64,000 bases of DNA from Anaspis maculata (GCA_949128115.1 OX421964.1:44060601-44124600); one strand, 5' to 3'; positions 32,200 through 45,567 are shown, counted from the first letter of the stretch. The notes: a model not told the origin generated them from the sequence alone. Program-made: numbers and translations.

Positions 32200-33620
32200 G
32201 AGTTACTGAACGTCAAAGTTTTGGTTTTGGCAGCTTATAGCTTTTGACAGATGTCATAAATATGTCATAAGTTCTACACGTTGTGAATAGAGTTTCCCAA
32301 GAGCTTTAGAATGAGCTATCAAAAATCAAAATGATTAGGATAACATTTCCTGTCACTCTTTGACAGTGACATTCATTCCCGCTGATAGATCACGTTGAAA
32401 ACAACATTTTCTTTTTTCTACCATAAACCATACGTGCACATGAACATCAAATTTGATTGAAATCCGTTCAGCACTTCTCGAGCTATTGATGAACATCAAA
32501 GTTTTGGCTTTGACAGCTTATAGCTTTTGACAAATCACAGATATGTCATAGTTTCTGCATGTTTTGAGATGAGTTTTTGAAGAGCTTCAAAAGGAGCTGC
32601 CAAATGTCAAAATCATTACATCTAAAACTCCTGACAGATCACAGTGAAAATTTTATTTTCACCTTTACATCATCACTTCCACTCTTGTACTGAGTTACAT
32701 AAGCATCGGTCAAATATTTCCGAAGAAATGAAATGAAAATTTATCGAGAAATTTACGATATAAAATTTCCCGTTGATTTTCAAAAAATCATTTGTTAAAA
32801 ACGAAAAGTCTCTTCGAATTCATTTTTGATTGAAACACTTCTTCAAAGTGTCTCCTGATCATGATTTTGCACATGTGCACAAACTTTCAATATTTCTGGT
32901 ACCTCGCCGCGGCCTGAAATTTTCATGTCATTTCATACCTATAGATCTGAATATTTTCGACAGTTGTTTTTTTCAGTTTTGGCGGCCGCAATTATCTGAT
33001 GTCAACAAAATTTTAAACAAACATTTCACCTGTCAGGATATACCTATGTACCAAGTTTCATCAAAATCGGTGGAATTTTCCCAAAGATTTGGAAAAGTTG
33101 CGGAATAAAAGCGGACGTTCCTATTTAATTATGTTGTGGTACACCTGACTTACATTTTAGAGTGAAAAGCTTATTTTTACGTCTGTACACTACCAGACGC
33201 GTGTTCACAAAGTTGTATTGCAATTGATCCAAGCCCATTTCTACCTTTTTTTCCGAAGAAATGTGATTTTTTTTATATAAGTTGCACGCCTGAATTAATT
33301 CGGAGCTGCACACGTTCTATCGGGTCCCTGGTAGGTACCTCTGCTATAAACCAAATTTGGTTGAAATCCGTCAGGTACTTCTTGAGTTATTTCACCTCAA
33401 AATTTTTATTTTGACAGCTTATAACTTTTGACAGATGACAGATATGTCATAACTTTCACATATTTTGAAAAAAGTTCTCTAAGGTCCTCAAAATGAACTA
33501 TCAAAAATTAAAATCGCTGTCGAAATTTCCTGCCACTCTTTGACTCTTTCTACCATGAACCATACGTGCATACCTTTGGTCGAAATTGGTCAGATGGTTT
33601 AGTAATGGACCAGCGACTTG
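32200..33620. repeat. Degenerate long-period repeat rich in TGTCA
   Basis: Three diverged units start near 32213, 32494 and 33393. Each reads in order: CATCAAAGTTTTGG-like, GACAGCTTATA(G/A)CTTTTGACA, ATATGTCATA, an AAGAGCTT-like block, a CTATCAAAAATCAAAAT-like block and CTGTCACTCTTTGAC-like. AACCATACGTGCA also recurs (about 32427 and 33557). The first two units are about 280 bp apart. It is non-coding. Confidence 0.65.
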
Positions 33621-34080
33621 ATTCTGTAGTCCGAGGCGGAGCCGAGGTCTACAAATGCGGGCACTCTCAAATTCGTTCCTGGACGAGTGATACACAACAT
33701 TTTACATGCCGAATATTCGATTTTTTGAAGACTGGAATATCATCATCATCAAATCGGCTCAGCCTGACGTCTGTCGCTTTTGACAGGTGCTTGGAGTAGA
33801 CAGCAAATGTTGCCAGCACGTGAACAAGAATAAAATGTAACCAAATTCTTTCATCTGATCATCGAATGATTTTGAAAAACAAAAATAAGTGGACTTGTGT
33901 TCATTGTCTTAAATTGCCTAGACATATTTTTATTAGTTAAAAGATCTCTGTTTTCCGTTCGTATGCTGAAACTCGTTAATATTACCGAAGATTTGTTATA
34001 CCAACCGTTAACTCAAAATCCCTACGTCGACGGATGTCGACGTTTCAGCATACGGAGAGTCCAAAAAACGAATATATTTT
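33621..34080. other. No gene recognised
   Basis: AT-rich spacer between the TGTCA-rich repeats and the 1.3-kb repeat. No motif recognised. Confidence 0.4.
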
Positions 34081-35366
34081 TTATTTGTGACCGCTTTTTT
34101 TTGTGATTATTATTTTTTCCTCGCTCTTCGTTTCTCGTTTCTCAACACAATTCACCTGAATCTTCCGTATATTTTGAACGGTTCAATATATCCAGTTCAT
34201 TTTTTCGCTAATCGAATCTCAACTATTGCAGGTTGATACCAACGATGTTTAAAGATGATCGGTCAAATATAAACAATCTTGAACAACAATAAAGAATGCA
34301 CAGCTCGTGAAACTCATTTAAAATAATGAAAACGCATGGATGTCAGCCTTTCCATCATCATATCTTTGGATCTAATAAAGCTTTGTGCCTTTTTTGTTAA
34401 ATTGAAGTACAGATCCAGATCTTTGTCACAGTGTGACAGCGATTGAGAAACAATGGTTTATTATTCATTTATAAGGTTTATAAACATTTTCATCGGCTAT
34501 GAATGCAGCATGATTTTCAATCAGCGGGGAAAATTTTTATTTTCACAGTTTTCTATATACAACCAGCAAAGCGATTGGAGCCAAAGTATTGCAGAATTTC
34601 TTCAAAGAAAAAATTTAGATCTAGGACTTATAGTTTTTCAGATATGATTTTTTTTTCTGACGCAACCAACAACTGTAAAGAAGTGGTGCGCGCATGCCAC
34701 TCATACAAACTATGCAAAATGCTCTATATTACTACTGAGGTGGGCATTTTCCGCATAAAGCTGAGCTTTCACAGAAATAATCAGATATTTGCTTTTTACA
34801 AAAAAAAGGCACCCGTTTAGGCTAGCCGAGTTATGGGGCTAAGACTGCCCTCAACGGTGCAATGGTATCAACGTAAAATAGGTATGATGGAGATGGAACT
34901 ATTCACCCCTAATTTCTTCATCGAAAAGATCATATTCCAAACATTTGCTCTGCTCGTGCCTTTCAAACTTTCAAACTAGTTGAATAATCTTCCATTTCTA
35001 CCGCAAATCGCAGATGAGAGGTATTCTTACGTGTCACATACAGTTTCTCTTTTTATTTCATCCCTTTTTTGGATTAATGACTACTTATTTGATCTCAGGT
35101 CACATTTCGCAAATATGTTTCGATATCACTTCATTGAAGTTTTAGAGTTGGTACCATCATAAATAATTTTTTGCCAAGCAAGTTTCAAACAGTTTCCAAG
35201 TTAATAAAACAATAACGATACTTTTTATTGTATGTATGTGTGCCCGTGTTTTATGTGTACTTTTTGTAATAATGTACCAAAATGATTTATTGCTGCGAAG
35301 ACCTTTTTTTTGGAGAGGCTTCCTATTAGACACACCGCAAGGTGGGGAGATGGCCTGGTTTGATTT
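34081..35366 (+). repeat. 1.3-kb dispersed repeat, copy A (uninterrupted)
   Basis: Matches the inverse of 48590-54994 once the pogo element there is removed. Landmarks are TTATTTGTGACCGC at the start, GGTTGATACCAACGATGTTT, CCGAGTTATGGGGCTAAGAC, AATTTCTTCATCGAAAAGAT and CCTATTAGACACACCGCAAG at the end. At 34866-34867 it has a single TA where copy B carries pogo. The function and class are unknown; terminal repeats and duplications are not obvious. The open frame at 34503-34820 is not preserved in copy B. Confidence 0.85.
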
Positions 35367-36602
35367 TTTTTTCGCAATTACCATACTTCTGATTTTTTGA
35401 AACAATAATGAACTGCATGAAATAGTTGATTGTGAATCGTGAATAAGCGGTAGGCACCTTATACAGAAGATACAACTTAAGAGGCACAAGGAGTTTTACT
35501 AGAAAGTTCCTTAAAACCCCGAGAAGGCACGAGGGGGCTCATTATTCGCCGCACACCGGCATCTTGTATAACTATACGTTTGTTTTCAAGAACCATTCAC
35601 TATGCGTATTCACCCCACATAAAATGCGATACTGAACCTCACGTCCGTGAGGGCATATTCACTTGTTCATTCTATTATGCAGGGAATTTGCAATAGCAAG
35701 TACCGATCCAATCCGTTTAAATGCTAATGATATAATAATGGTTTTTTCAAATTAACCGTTGACGATAAAGGCAAAACAATTACTTCATGATAATGTAATA
35801 GCAACAACAGCGAACATTACATGAACGTTTATGCCTACTTGATCAACAATAAGTTAGGATTCAATTGAATGTAGAGGCTCTGAATTGATGATAGCTTTCA
35901 TACGTAGGTTTACCTACGCGTATAGGAGCGTTCACGCGAAATTTGACCATTCTGAATGATTGCCCTTTGAGACTCGCTTTGAGATATAAATAGTGATCGA
36001 ATAAATTTCTCCTGAAAGTATAGGCCTTGGTCTTCTTGGCAGCCACGTTTTTTGGCCAGATTTTCAGGAATCATAGGCGACTCGAGGAGAAAATTCGATC
36101 ACTCGTGATTCAAAAATCGTCTTCTTTTCTGCCGCATGACTCTCACTGCGGCCATGTGCCATGTACCACAATATTTTCCTGACAAGTGGATTCAAGAACA
36201 TTCCATACAACTTGGTTGGTTCCACTTACGGCCATAGATGTATGATGGGGGATGCACAGAGCATAAAATAACATATAAAGTAGGCGACCAATTGGTCGCC
36301 CAGTGACAAAGTTTGGTCGCGCAGTCAAAAAATAAAAAAATATTGCTTTTGCTACATTTTATTACTTCGAACTTCTAAGAGTATTTTTTAAATACAACAA
36401 TAATATCTAATTTCTTTTAAAATCAAAGTGACATCACAATCAATGTTCACCATTTGTGATGTTGAAATTTCACAGAAAACTGTGATCTAGTCAATAAATC
36501 TGATGATGGAAAAGGGGATCCTGGTAGGTTTGAGGAAGGTTTTTTGGCACGAGCCAATGGCTCGAATGACGACGATAAATTAGGAGAAACTGTTTCTAGG
36601 AG
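35367..36602. other. No gene recognised
   Basis: Unremarkable AT-rich sequence. A short palindrome, GGCGACCAATTGGTCGCC, lies at about 36284. The open frame at 35861-36046 (minus) begins at an ATG but has no recognisable similarity. Confidence 0.4.
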
Positions 36603-36605
36603 ATA

Positions 36606-39600
36606 TAGTGGCGGGGTTAACGGCAAAAAATGGAATGATCTGTGCATTTCGTGATCAAAGCCTGAAATTTGGCATACGTGTTCAGAAGACCCTCCTTTGC
36701 AATTTCAGATGTGGCGCCACGTAAGATTTCGCACCAGAGGCACTGTATTGCGGTTAGCATACCTGCTAGGGGTAAATTCTGCAAAAATGGTTCCTGGCCG
36801 TTCTCTGGTACCGCACTCGGTATTTTTCAGTTCTGTTTAGCTAAAACTACATGTAGAAATGAGTGAAAAGTGCATTTTCACAAGCAACGTTCCAAATGCT
36901 GCCTTTATACGTTGTTTTAATACATTTTAAAGCCAACTTTGTTTTAGTACCGGAAACATGGTAAAAAAACTGCCAAAACCTTGGCAAAGATATGAACGTC
37001 CTGAAAATTTGATATTCTGCTCAGAATCAAGTGCCCTACTACATATCTAGAAGTGCCAAAAATTGCACCCCGGGGCTTTGAATGATTGGAGGGGGGGTGA
37101 AAAATTGCAACTCAAAATTAAAGGTATAGAACCCGATTGAACCCGTCAATCCAATGGATGCAAATACGTCGCAGTTCGACGCATCACATCCCGTTGATAC
37201 AATTTTGGCACAAAAAGTGTCGATCATTGTTGTAGGGGGGTCGTGGGGGAGGGCGAAACTCGACTGGGTGACTCTTTTTCTTCCTGGGCCATGAAGAATC
37301 GATCACGACAAGATTGGTATCTTTTCCGACTAAAATCAATGTCCTGAACTTGAATCCGATGTATAAATTTGGACAAAAACAAGTTCAATCAAGTCAACTT
37401 GAGAAAACCTGTTTTTTCTTCGACAATTTCCACAAAACTTTTTTTTACTGTTAGAGGCATTCATCTTTGAAAATATTTTAGAGGCCATTAGATTGAACTG
37501 TATTCTTCACGAAAATCATCCATTCGATCTGTAACTTTGTTTTTCGAGATAGAAAAAATTGATTTGAACTTTAGTCGGCACAGCCCGTCGTCTACTACTG
37601 ACCAGAACACTACACCATGCATCTTTAATAATGAAAATAGCCCAAACTATCTGAAAAATTATAACTCATCTTTGAAAGTTCGAGGATCTGTGCAGAACTG
37701 AATTCCCTATATAGTGGAGCGAAATCGGCCTGAAAAGTCGTCGTTTTTTTTTTAAGGTATAACAGCACCAAACCTTATAGGTCTTATAGAGAATCAAATT
37801 CCACGTATGTATGGTCATTTTGGGGATGATCTTGTGGTAGGGACCTTTTTTATGGGCAAAAAACCTCAAAAATTGGAAATTAGCAGTTCAGCATTCACAA
37901 CGTTATATTTCTGGATCCAGTTGAGCTATCGGTCTGTTCTTTTTTTTAAATGAAAGTACATTGAAAAACCTTTCCAATGGTACATCACTGACTAAAGATT
38001 ATTGTTCACGAACGTGTTTATAGAACAATAAACATTATATTGACCAAAAATGCAGTCCCTTTTTGACCATGCGAGGAACTTCTTTCCTCGTAGGAATTTT
38101 TATATACAACCTGCGAGGAAAATGAAGCCGAAATATCAGAGAAAATTATAAAGAAAGTTTCATTGATCTAGGCCGTATAGTTTGTCAGTTATGAATTTTT
38201 TTCTGGCGCATTGAGTTGGAACGTCGCTCGGCGTGTGCTTGCATACAGTAAATCGCCGCATAACAAACAGTGAACGCGGCACGGCGCGCGGCGATTTACT
38301 GTATGCAAGCACACGCCAGGCGACGTTCCAACTCAATGCGCCAGAAAAAAATCATAACTGACAAACTATACGGCCTAGATCAATGAAACTTTCTTTAAAA
38401 TTTTCTCTGATATTTCGGCTTCATTTTCCTCGCAGGTTGTATCTAGAAATTCCTACGAGGAAAGAAGTTCTTCGCATGGTCAAAAAGGGACTGCATTTTT
38501 GGTCAATATAGTGTTTATTGTTCTATAAACACGTTCGTGAACAATTATCTTTAGTCAGTGATGTACCATTGGAAAGGTTTTCCCATGTACTTTTATTTAA
38601 AAAAAAGAACAGACCGATAGCTCAACTGGATCCAGAAATATAACGTTGTGAATGCTGAACTGCTCCTTTTCAATTTTTGAGGTTTTTTACCCATAAAAAA
38701 GGTCCCTACCACAAGATCATCCCCAAAATGACCATACATACGTGGAATTTAATTCTCTACAAGACCTATAAGGTTTGGTGCTGTTATACCTTCAAAAAAA
38801 AAACGACGACTTTTCAGGCCGATTTCGCTCCACTAATAGCATAAACAAAATCGTCATGAATCGCAATGCAGGGTATTGAGTTATTACTTAAAGGTGCATG
38901 CTGTAGTGTTCTGGTCATTAGTAGACGCCGGGCAGTGCCGACTTAAGTTCAAATCGGTTTTTTCTATGTCGGAAAACAAAATTACAGATCGGATGGATAA
39001 TTTTCGTTAAGAATACAGTTTAGTCTAATGGCCTCTGAAATATTTCCATAGATGAATACCTCAAACAGTAAAAAAAAGTTTCGTGAAAATTGTCAAAGAA
39101 AAAACAGGTTTTCTCAAGTCAACTTGTTCGAACTTGTTTTTATCCAAATTTACACATCGGATTCAAGTTCAGGACATTGAATTTAGTCGGAAAAGATACC
39201 AATCTTGTCGTGATCGATCCTTCATGGCCCAGGAAGAAAAAGAGCCACCCAGTCGAGTTTCGCCCTCCCCCACGACCCCCCTACAACAATGATCGACACT
39301 TTTTGTGCCAAAATTGTATCAACGGAATGTGATGCGTCGAATTGCGACGTATTTGCATCCATTGGATTGACGGGTTCCATCGGGTTCTATACCTTTAATT
39401 TTGAGTTGCAATTTTTCACCCCCCCTCCAATAACTCGAAGCCCCGGGGTGCGATTTTTGGCACTTCTAGATATGTAGTAGGGCACTTAATTCTGAGCAGA
39501 ATATCAAATTTTCAGGACGTTCATATCTTTGCCGAGGTTTTGGCAATTTTTTTTACCAAGTTTCCTGTACTAAAACAAAGTTGGCCTTAAAATGTATTGA

Positions 39601-39902
39601 AACAACGTATAAAGGCAGCATTTGGAACTTTGCTTGTGAAAATGTACTCCTCACTCATTTCTACATGTAGTTTTAACTAAACAGATTTTAAAAATACCGA
39701 GTGCGGTACCAAAGACCGGCCAGGAACCATTTTTTGCAGAATTTACCCCTAGCAGGTATATTAACCGCAATACAGCGTCTCTGGCGCAAAATCTCGCGTG
39801 GCGCCACATCTGGAATTGCGAAGGAGGGTCTTCTGAACAAGTATGCCAAATTTCATGCTTTGATCACAAAATGCACAGACCATTCCGCTAACCCCCCCAT
39901 TA
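36606..39902. mobile_element. Large foldback DNA element, copy 3, with a nested palindrome at its centre
   Basis: Ends TAGTGGCGGGGTTAACGG (left) and the inverse of TAATGGGGGGGTTAGCGG (right). The flanks are ATA (36603-36605) and AGA (39903-39905), probably a mutated 3-bp duplication. The arms match those of 10153-12318 in inverse overall orientation: 36606-37708 corresponds to the right half and 38839-39902 to the left half of that copy. Its loop is split at 37712-38835. The 60-80-codon open frames (for example 37039-37227 and 39289-39477) are the same arm sequence read on each side. Confidence 0.85.
37712..38835. mobile_element. 1.1-kb near-perfect palindrome nested in the foldback loop (TAGTGG...CCACTA)
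   Basis: Ends TAGTGGAGCGAAATCGG and its exact inverse, flanked by ATA at 37709-37711 and 38836-38838. The uninterrupted loop in 10153-12318 (near 11215) has the matching single ATA. Arms of about 548 bp (37712-38259 and 38288-38835) are separated by a 28-bp GC-rich loop. They differ at few positions, including a 3-base difference near 38440. The ends and the 3-bp duplication are those of the host foldback family although the bodies differ. Not coding. Confidence 0.9.
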
Positions 39903-39905
39903 AGA

Positions 39906-41893
39906 AGGTGAATCATTCATAAGTATCGTGAATGAAGTTAAATTTTGTCTGCTCAAGAATTTTTGTCTAACGTACGTCACAAGACCAACGAGATATTGTA
40001 AACACAATGAAAAAATTCGTTAACAACTCCAGAAATCAAAGTAACATGATTGCCACGGCAAAAGCGGAGGGTCAAAAATCTACTCGGTGATGAAGGTCTT
40101 ACAGTTTACAGATGGTGCCGTTTCTCTTTTTGCAAGTGAAAATCTTTCTTCTGCCGTTTTTGCGAAATCAGTAAAAGCTTTCATTTCTCTAACACCGCTT
40201 AGCATATGTCCAGAAATGGCTGTTTCCGTGCACACGATCAGAAAAAGCTCCAAACAGTCGAGCTTTTCATGAGATTCACTAAGATTTTTTTTTCTACCGA
40301 TTCAATAGTTTGAATAGTTTCATTGTGACATTGAGATTTTGATATTCATCTGAAGCTCCTCGTCCATCATATTATATACTAGTAGATAATGTAATAAATC
40401 ATTTTAGTGGGTAATTAAATTTTGTCTCTAGGTCGCCAAAAGCAAAAATATCGACCTAGACCTTGAGCACACCCTCGACCCCCATCACCCATTATGACTG
40501 TTTCATCAAATTTCTAGAATGACCTTGAATGAGAAGTTCTTTTTCAAATTTAAAAAAATAAGTAGCCGTTTGGCTCTCTGGCCCGCCTGAGCTTTAAAAA
40601 ATTTCGCCTGACTGAAAAATGGCGCCAAACTGAAGCGTCATGACTTTTGATCGCGCACTTAGAATTCCTTAAAATATGCTCTGGGGATGCAGGTATAGTA
40701 TGAGACAATAATGTGCATAGAACGCATATGCAACCAAATACTTGAATCTATCCGACCGATCGATCAAACTGCAATAAACTCAAAAAATACCTTCCGAATG
40801 GAGAGATGTAAAACACGTCACAATATTGTTCGGTCGGTATAAAAGTTTCAGTTTTACGCCTTTTATGCCCCAATCTTCTAGAGCCGCCTGCGCCGCATCA
40901 AACCCGAGATAAAGATATGTCTCTTAATTTGGTAATTACAGCAATAAAACCCGTATTAAACCCGACTTGAATAAATAAATTTCGACAACATCACATAAAT
41001 AACCGCGTGCATACTATTAAAGGCCACAACCTGAGAGAAGTGTAGAGAGACGGGTCGCATAAAACGCGCTCAATTAAAATTCCGAACAGTTGTATATATC
41101 CTCGGAATATTATCCCTTTACCATAAAACGCCAGATTCATCTAAATAAATAGGGTGTAAAAATCTCTAAAGATTGTCGCGTGCTGCACAAATTTCCATAA
41201 TTTGGAGAGACCCGAGAGCAAACACGTTTTTCCTCTGATACGTCTCTTTGGTGCCTCTCCCCACATTAGGTTGGTGCTTTTTTTTTAATATCAACCCAAC
41301 TGCGCGTGTTTGATTTCTCTTTACCTGATTTTCGGAACCCCCTGTGATATCATCATGATGATGCGGCTTGTTTTTTTTATACATGTGTGTTTCGTTAAAT
41401 CGGGCTGGTGGCCTAAAAAGCACACGTCCGCTCGTCGGAGCCCCACAATCAGCCGATTTACTTTCCAATCACACATGAAGAGAAACCTCGAATGTCACAC
41501 CGAACGGATTCGGCGGACGATTCAGCACGTCGATAATCCCAAATTTCATTTGGCTTAACGTAATCTAGGCTGGAAATATGTCCGTGAGCTGCTTGGGCGA
41601 CAACACTATCGCAAAAGATGTTTCTGCGGGCTTCTGTCGCCTTGCCTTGCTGTCTTGTCTCACACATCAGGAATTCAGAACGGGATTGCTACCAAAATTT
41701 TGAATATAAAGTGCTCAACAAAATGTTGTCGCGAGGATTTGGGCCAGAATAACTCTTAAATGACACAAACCATTTCACCTAATTATAATAATACATAGGG
41801 TGAAGTAGGCTAATAAGGTAGTGTTTGACTGAACCCCCCCCCAGAAAGCATCAAACCATTTCAATTTCGTTTTGAGAATTGATTAGCTTGATC
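39906..41893. other. No gene recognised
   Basis: Mixed sequence; the 40840-41660 part is more GC-rich and shows no repeat structure, so it may be unique host DNA. Open frames on both strands (41166-41468, 41310-41558, 41458-41667) overlap and lack motifs. Confidence 0.4.
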
Positions 41894-42753
41894 TTTCTTG
41901 GCTGTTACCAATAGATATGATTGATAATTTTGTTATGGATCAATAACTTGAACTCTGTTGTAACGGTAATGCATGTGCATAAAACTTGACACGGGCGTGG
42001 AGGCTTGGAAAAGAATTTTCTCCAGCGGTCGAATTTATTTCACTCCTACTGAGCGTCAGTTCGCTGGGTTCAGGTGGGGAGCGTTTGGATAGCTTTGGAA
42101 GCAAAATTTTCATATCTATCTCAAAAGTTGAGCAGCTTAATTCTGGAAATTGATTTATGAATCATCAATGATTGTTTTGCCGGTCAGTACCCACATGGGG
42201 GTTAACTGCAGAGGTGATGGCTAACGGCGGAGGGCATTTAACGTCTAAGATATTATTCTCTGTCACTCTGCCAGTTATTTTGAAGGTTGTTGTTTATGAA
42301 TTTTTTTTTTCCAAACATAAGAGAACTTACACGTACAAAATGATAGCAACCTTGAAGGTTGGTAGAGGAAAAAAGAAAATAACACTTTTGAAAGTTGAAT
42401 GCTCTCCATCGTCAGCCATGATCCCTGATGCAGCTAATCCCCGTGGGGGTACCTAGTTACCGTCAAAATAATCTTTGATGATTCCCAAATAAATTTACAG
42501 AATTATGCTACTCAGCTGCATAGACAGATATGCAAATTTTGTCTCCAAACCTATCCAAACGCTGCCTGCCTGAGCCAAACAAACTGACGCTCAGTAGGCG
42601 TGAAATAAATTCAACCGCTGGAGAGAAAAGTGTTATCCAGGCCTCCATGCTCGTGTCGAGTTTCATGCACTTGCATTACCGTTTCAAAAAAGTTCAAGGT
42701 TTTGATCCATGACAAAATTATCGATCATATCGATTGGTAACAGCCAAGAAACA
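41894..42753. repeat. Imperfect foldback repeat
   Basis: TTCTTGGCTGTTACCAATA at the left returns as TTGGTAACAGCCAAGAA at the right. Inside, GTAACGGTAATGCATGTGCAT, AACTGACGCTCAGTAGG, TATCCAAACGCT and AGCCATGATCCCTGATGCAG have inverse partners. The two arms are clearly diverged, so it is older than the other palindromes. Ends and target duplication are not defined. Confidence 0.65.
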
Positions 42754-44672
42754 ACTGTTAAATGAGGTGCTTAAAAATGCTTACTTCTTGGCGTGCCATT
42801 CTTTGCACGGTGGTCTCACAAACATTTTGACTCGGTGAAAGAAATCAGAGGATGCCGTTTACTTTAAAATGACACCAAACTTGGCAGTTTATTCGTTGTG
42901 GGGATGCAGAATAGACCTATTCAGTTTTACCTGGTCTGCGCGCGCATCTGCACGACTTGGTGCCATGATAACGGTGCAGGTGAAATGGTGAAAAATGACA
43001 TCCTTGGAAAAATCAAAGTCAAAGTGTCAAACAGTTAAAGTGATAAGTGTACGGTACATACGCGTGATCCTTGGTACATACCATGTATGCTCCCTGCAAA
43101 CACCTTGAAAGAAGAGTGGTTAAAAGCAACAAAATGTGGTTGGAAGTCCCCGATCGCGGAAAACACGGACAGTAGCTAGTAGCTCCCAGACCCCCAGTTC
43201 CTTTGAGTGTTTCTGTCCGCGATAGTGTGACAAATTTTTACAGGTCGGCCTGTCTTCAGCTACTGTCACCTTTTGGGAGCATTCATAGGTCATAGTCGTA
43301 GTTCTCTAGGCCCTCGAAGTGTTGCTGCCGGTGACAAAGGATGCAAAGCTTCTTCCATGAGGTTGACCCGGAATACATGTTCTGTAATAGGCGGGGATGC
43401 TGCTGACCTGTATGTTTTGCGGTTACACGGTCTCTGCCTCTCCTACCTTTAGAGGGGTAGCCCTGGCACACATCTTGTTCCATGTTGAGTGGAGGTCACC
43501 ACCTCATCATTCAGCAGTGAATTCTCACTAGCGTAAACGTCAAAATGACGGCAGTTGAAGTCTTAATCCACATGCTCCGTCAAAATTGAAACATACAGGG
43601 AATATCAGGAGCGCAAACCTCATGCTGAATTTCCCTGGATGGTCGTTCAGATGCGCGCGCAACTCACTTTGTGTCTCTTTTCTCACATAGATTTCTGTAT
43701 AAGTCTGTCTCTCTCGTTTTCACCGAATAGGTCTATTGAGAAAAACTGTTTTTTCCGATCTGTCATAGGAATTATTTTTTTTCAGTGTGAAGAACTGTTT
43801 GGACATGGTAACAAATGTTGTCAATGTGTAGGTTAGAGTCGTTTGATGACATCCAAGTAGGAGTTACGTGGTGTTATGGTGATTTAGTGGGAAGTCTCGC
43901 ACCTTCAATTTTCAAGGGCCCCCCAGACCCCCTCCGCATCGAGTGCACCGATGTATCCAACTCTTGAAATTAAGGTATGAGAATCCCCAATCGAACCCCA
44001 AAAGCGCATTGCTCAAGCTCAAAGTGCATAGTTGGAGCATTTTTTGGCGCTTAACCACCGTACTATACGTGAGAATCGCGAAGTGCCTATAGCAACAATT
44101 TTACTAATTCACTACTTAGGTACTTACTAATTCCAAATTTTGCGGGCAGAAGGTATGACCCCGAAGTAGCTAGTTCTAGTGGTGCCATCGAGTGGTGTAT
44201 AACCTATTTAAATTTAGACACGTAGGTATCGTATACTTCTTACCTTTTGGGTGGGTTACTGTTACAGCGAGTTACTCACTTCTCCCCATTCTCTCTCGCT
44301 GTGTGTTTTTCGCAGGACTTTATTGTTGTAAATAACCGTTTTCAATTGCGAAGTCGGTGGATTTCGGCTGCGGCTGTGTGTTGGCAGGCCATATACGTAT
44401 AGCTGGCAGATTACAGTGCAATGGAGGAGGAAAAGGGGCTAAATGCCCGGTACAGGTCACGCCTGCCCCAGGACACTGCTGCAGATGGCGCGCACTATAA
44501 AACAATAAAACGATTTAGTCCAATTTGAGGTCGAGATTGCTGAATTTATTCCCTTGCTCTCTCGGATACTCATGATAAAAGTTATAGTCATGCAAAATGT
44601 TTTACTGGGCTGCTGATGCGAAACCTGAGCGCATCACCGGGGGATTATTTCGGCGTGCACACTGCACAGTAA
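42754..44672. other. No gene recognised
   Basis: Open frame 43283-43483 (minus) contains a Cys-x2-Cys-like CILCHRQQH string but no family match that I know. Near 43150-43215, GATCGCGGAAAACACGGACA and GTCCGCGATAG form a loose inverted pair. The rest is AT-rich spacer. Confidence 0.4.
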
Positions 44673-45567
44673 AGTAGGTTCACTTGTACCGTGATTCTAG
44701 TCGGCTGTGAGATTTTGTTACTAAGTTTCCAAATGTGAAATATAGAAAATCCCCAAAACTTTGCAGTTGGCTGCTCTGGCTGGACCAGTTTTAAAACACA
44801 TTTTTGCATATTTCCCTTGTAAATAGCCGGAACATTTTTGCGAGACGTGATGTCTGCCGTTTTTTTTTCCATTTTATTGGAAAATCTAACAATTTTTCGA
44901 CCTGTCTTTAATTTTCGCCAATGAACAAATAAATCAAGAGAGCCTTGACATTTGACAGTTGTGAAAAATATTCCTAACCTCTTGAAGCCGGTTCAACTTT
45001 CGATGCTTCAAATTTGAGCGTATACAATGCCCTTCGTCCAAAAAAGAGGCCCCATGCAATCATCAACCCTTTCGCCTCTTCCAGTCAAAAATACAAGCCA
45101 AACCCTGAAGAATTATGGGCGACACAAGGATCGCCGTGCAGTCTGTCATTGGCAAAAGAATTCACGTGTGAAAAGTAAATGAAACCGAATTTCAAAAAAC
45201 CCAGCCGCTCAAAGTTGCGTATGGACCTAAATTGATGTTAGTACCTTCAATTTGCAATTTGCTTTCGTTTTGGGGCTTTCCGGGACGAGTTTTTGTCGAC
45301 CCTGAGTGGGCCGCCGTCAAGATGACTTAGATTTGCGGCCGCCCCGTGCTATTTTGGTGTCTACATGACGGTAACACAGCTCTGCGTCCCTCTAGTCGCA
45401 CTTCCACATATGACCAGGTCAGTTTTCCAAGATTTCAATATCAATTTGATAAGAAATATAACTTCCAGAGAAGTCAGTTTCACACCAGGTGAAAAAGCGG
45501 CAAGCCTACAATGCTAAAGTAGAAAATTTGCCCAGTCAACTAGAGTCACAGTACAAGTGAACCTACT
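44673..45567 (+). mobile_element. AGTAGG-terminated TIR element, copy 1
   Basis: Begins AGTAGGTTCACTTGTACCGT and ends with the inverse, ACAAGTGAACCTACT. It matches 58906-59822 in inverse orientation along its whole length, including GATTCTAGTCGGCTGTGAGA, GAACCGGCTTCAAGAG-type sequence and TTCAATATCAATTTGATAAG. The flanks GTAA and ATAG do not give a clean duplication. Frames present in copy 2 are broken here. The superfamily is not assigned. Confidence 0.75.

Noticed and set aside
43283..43483. Possible zinc-binding protein (CILCHRQQH)
   Set aside because: Only one Cys-x2-Cys pair, no partner ligands in frame, and no recognised family.
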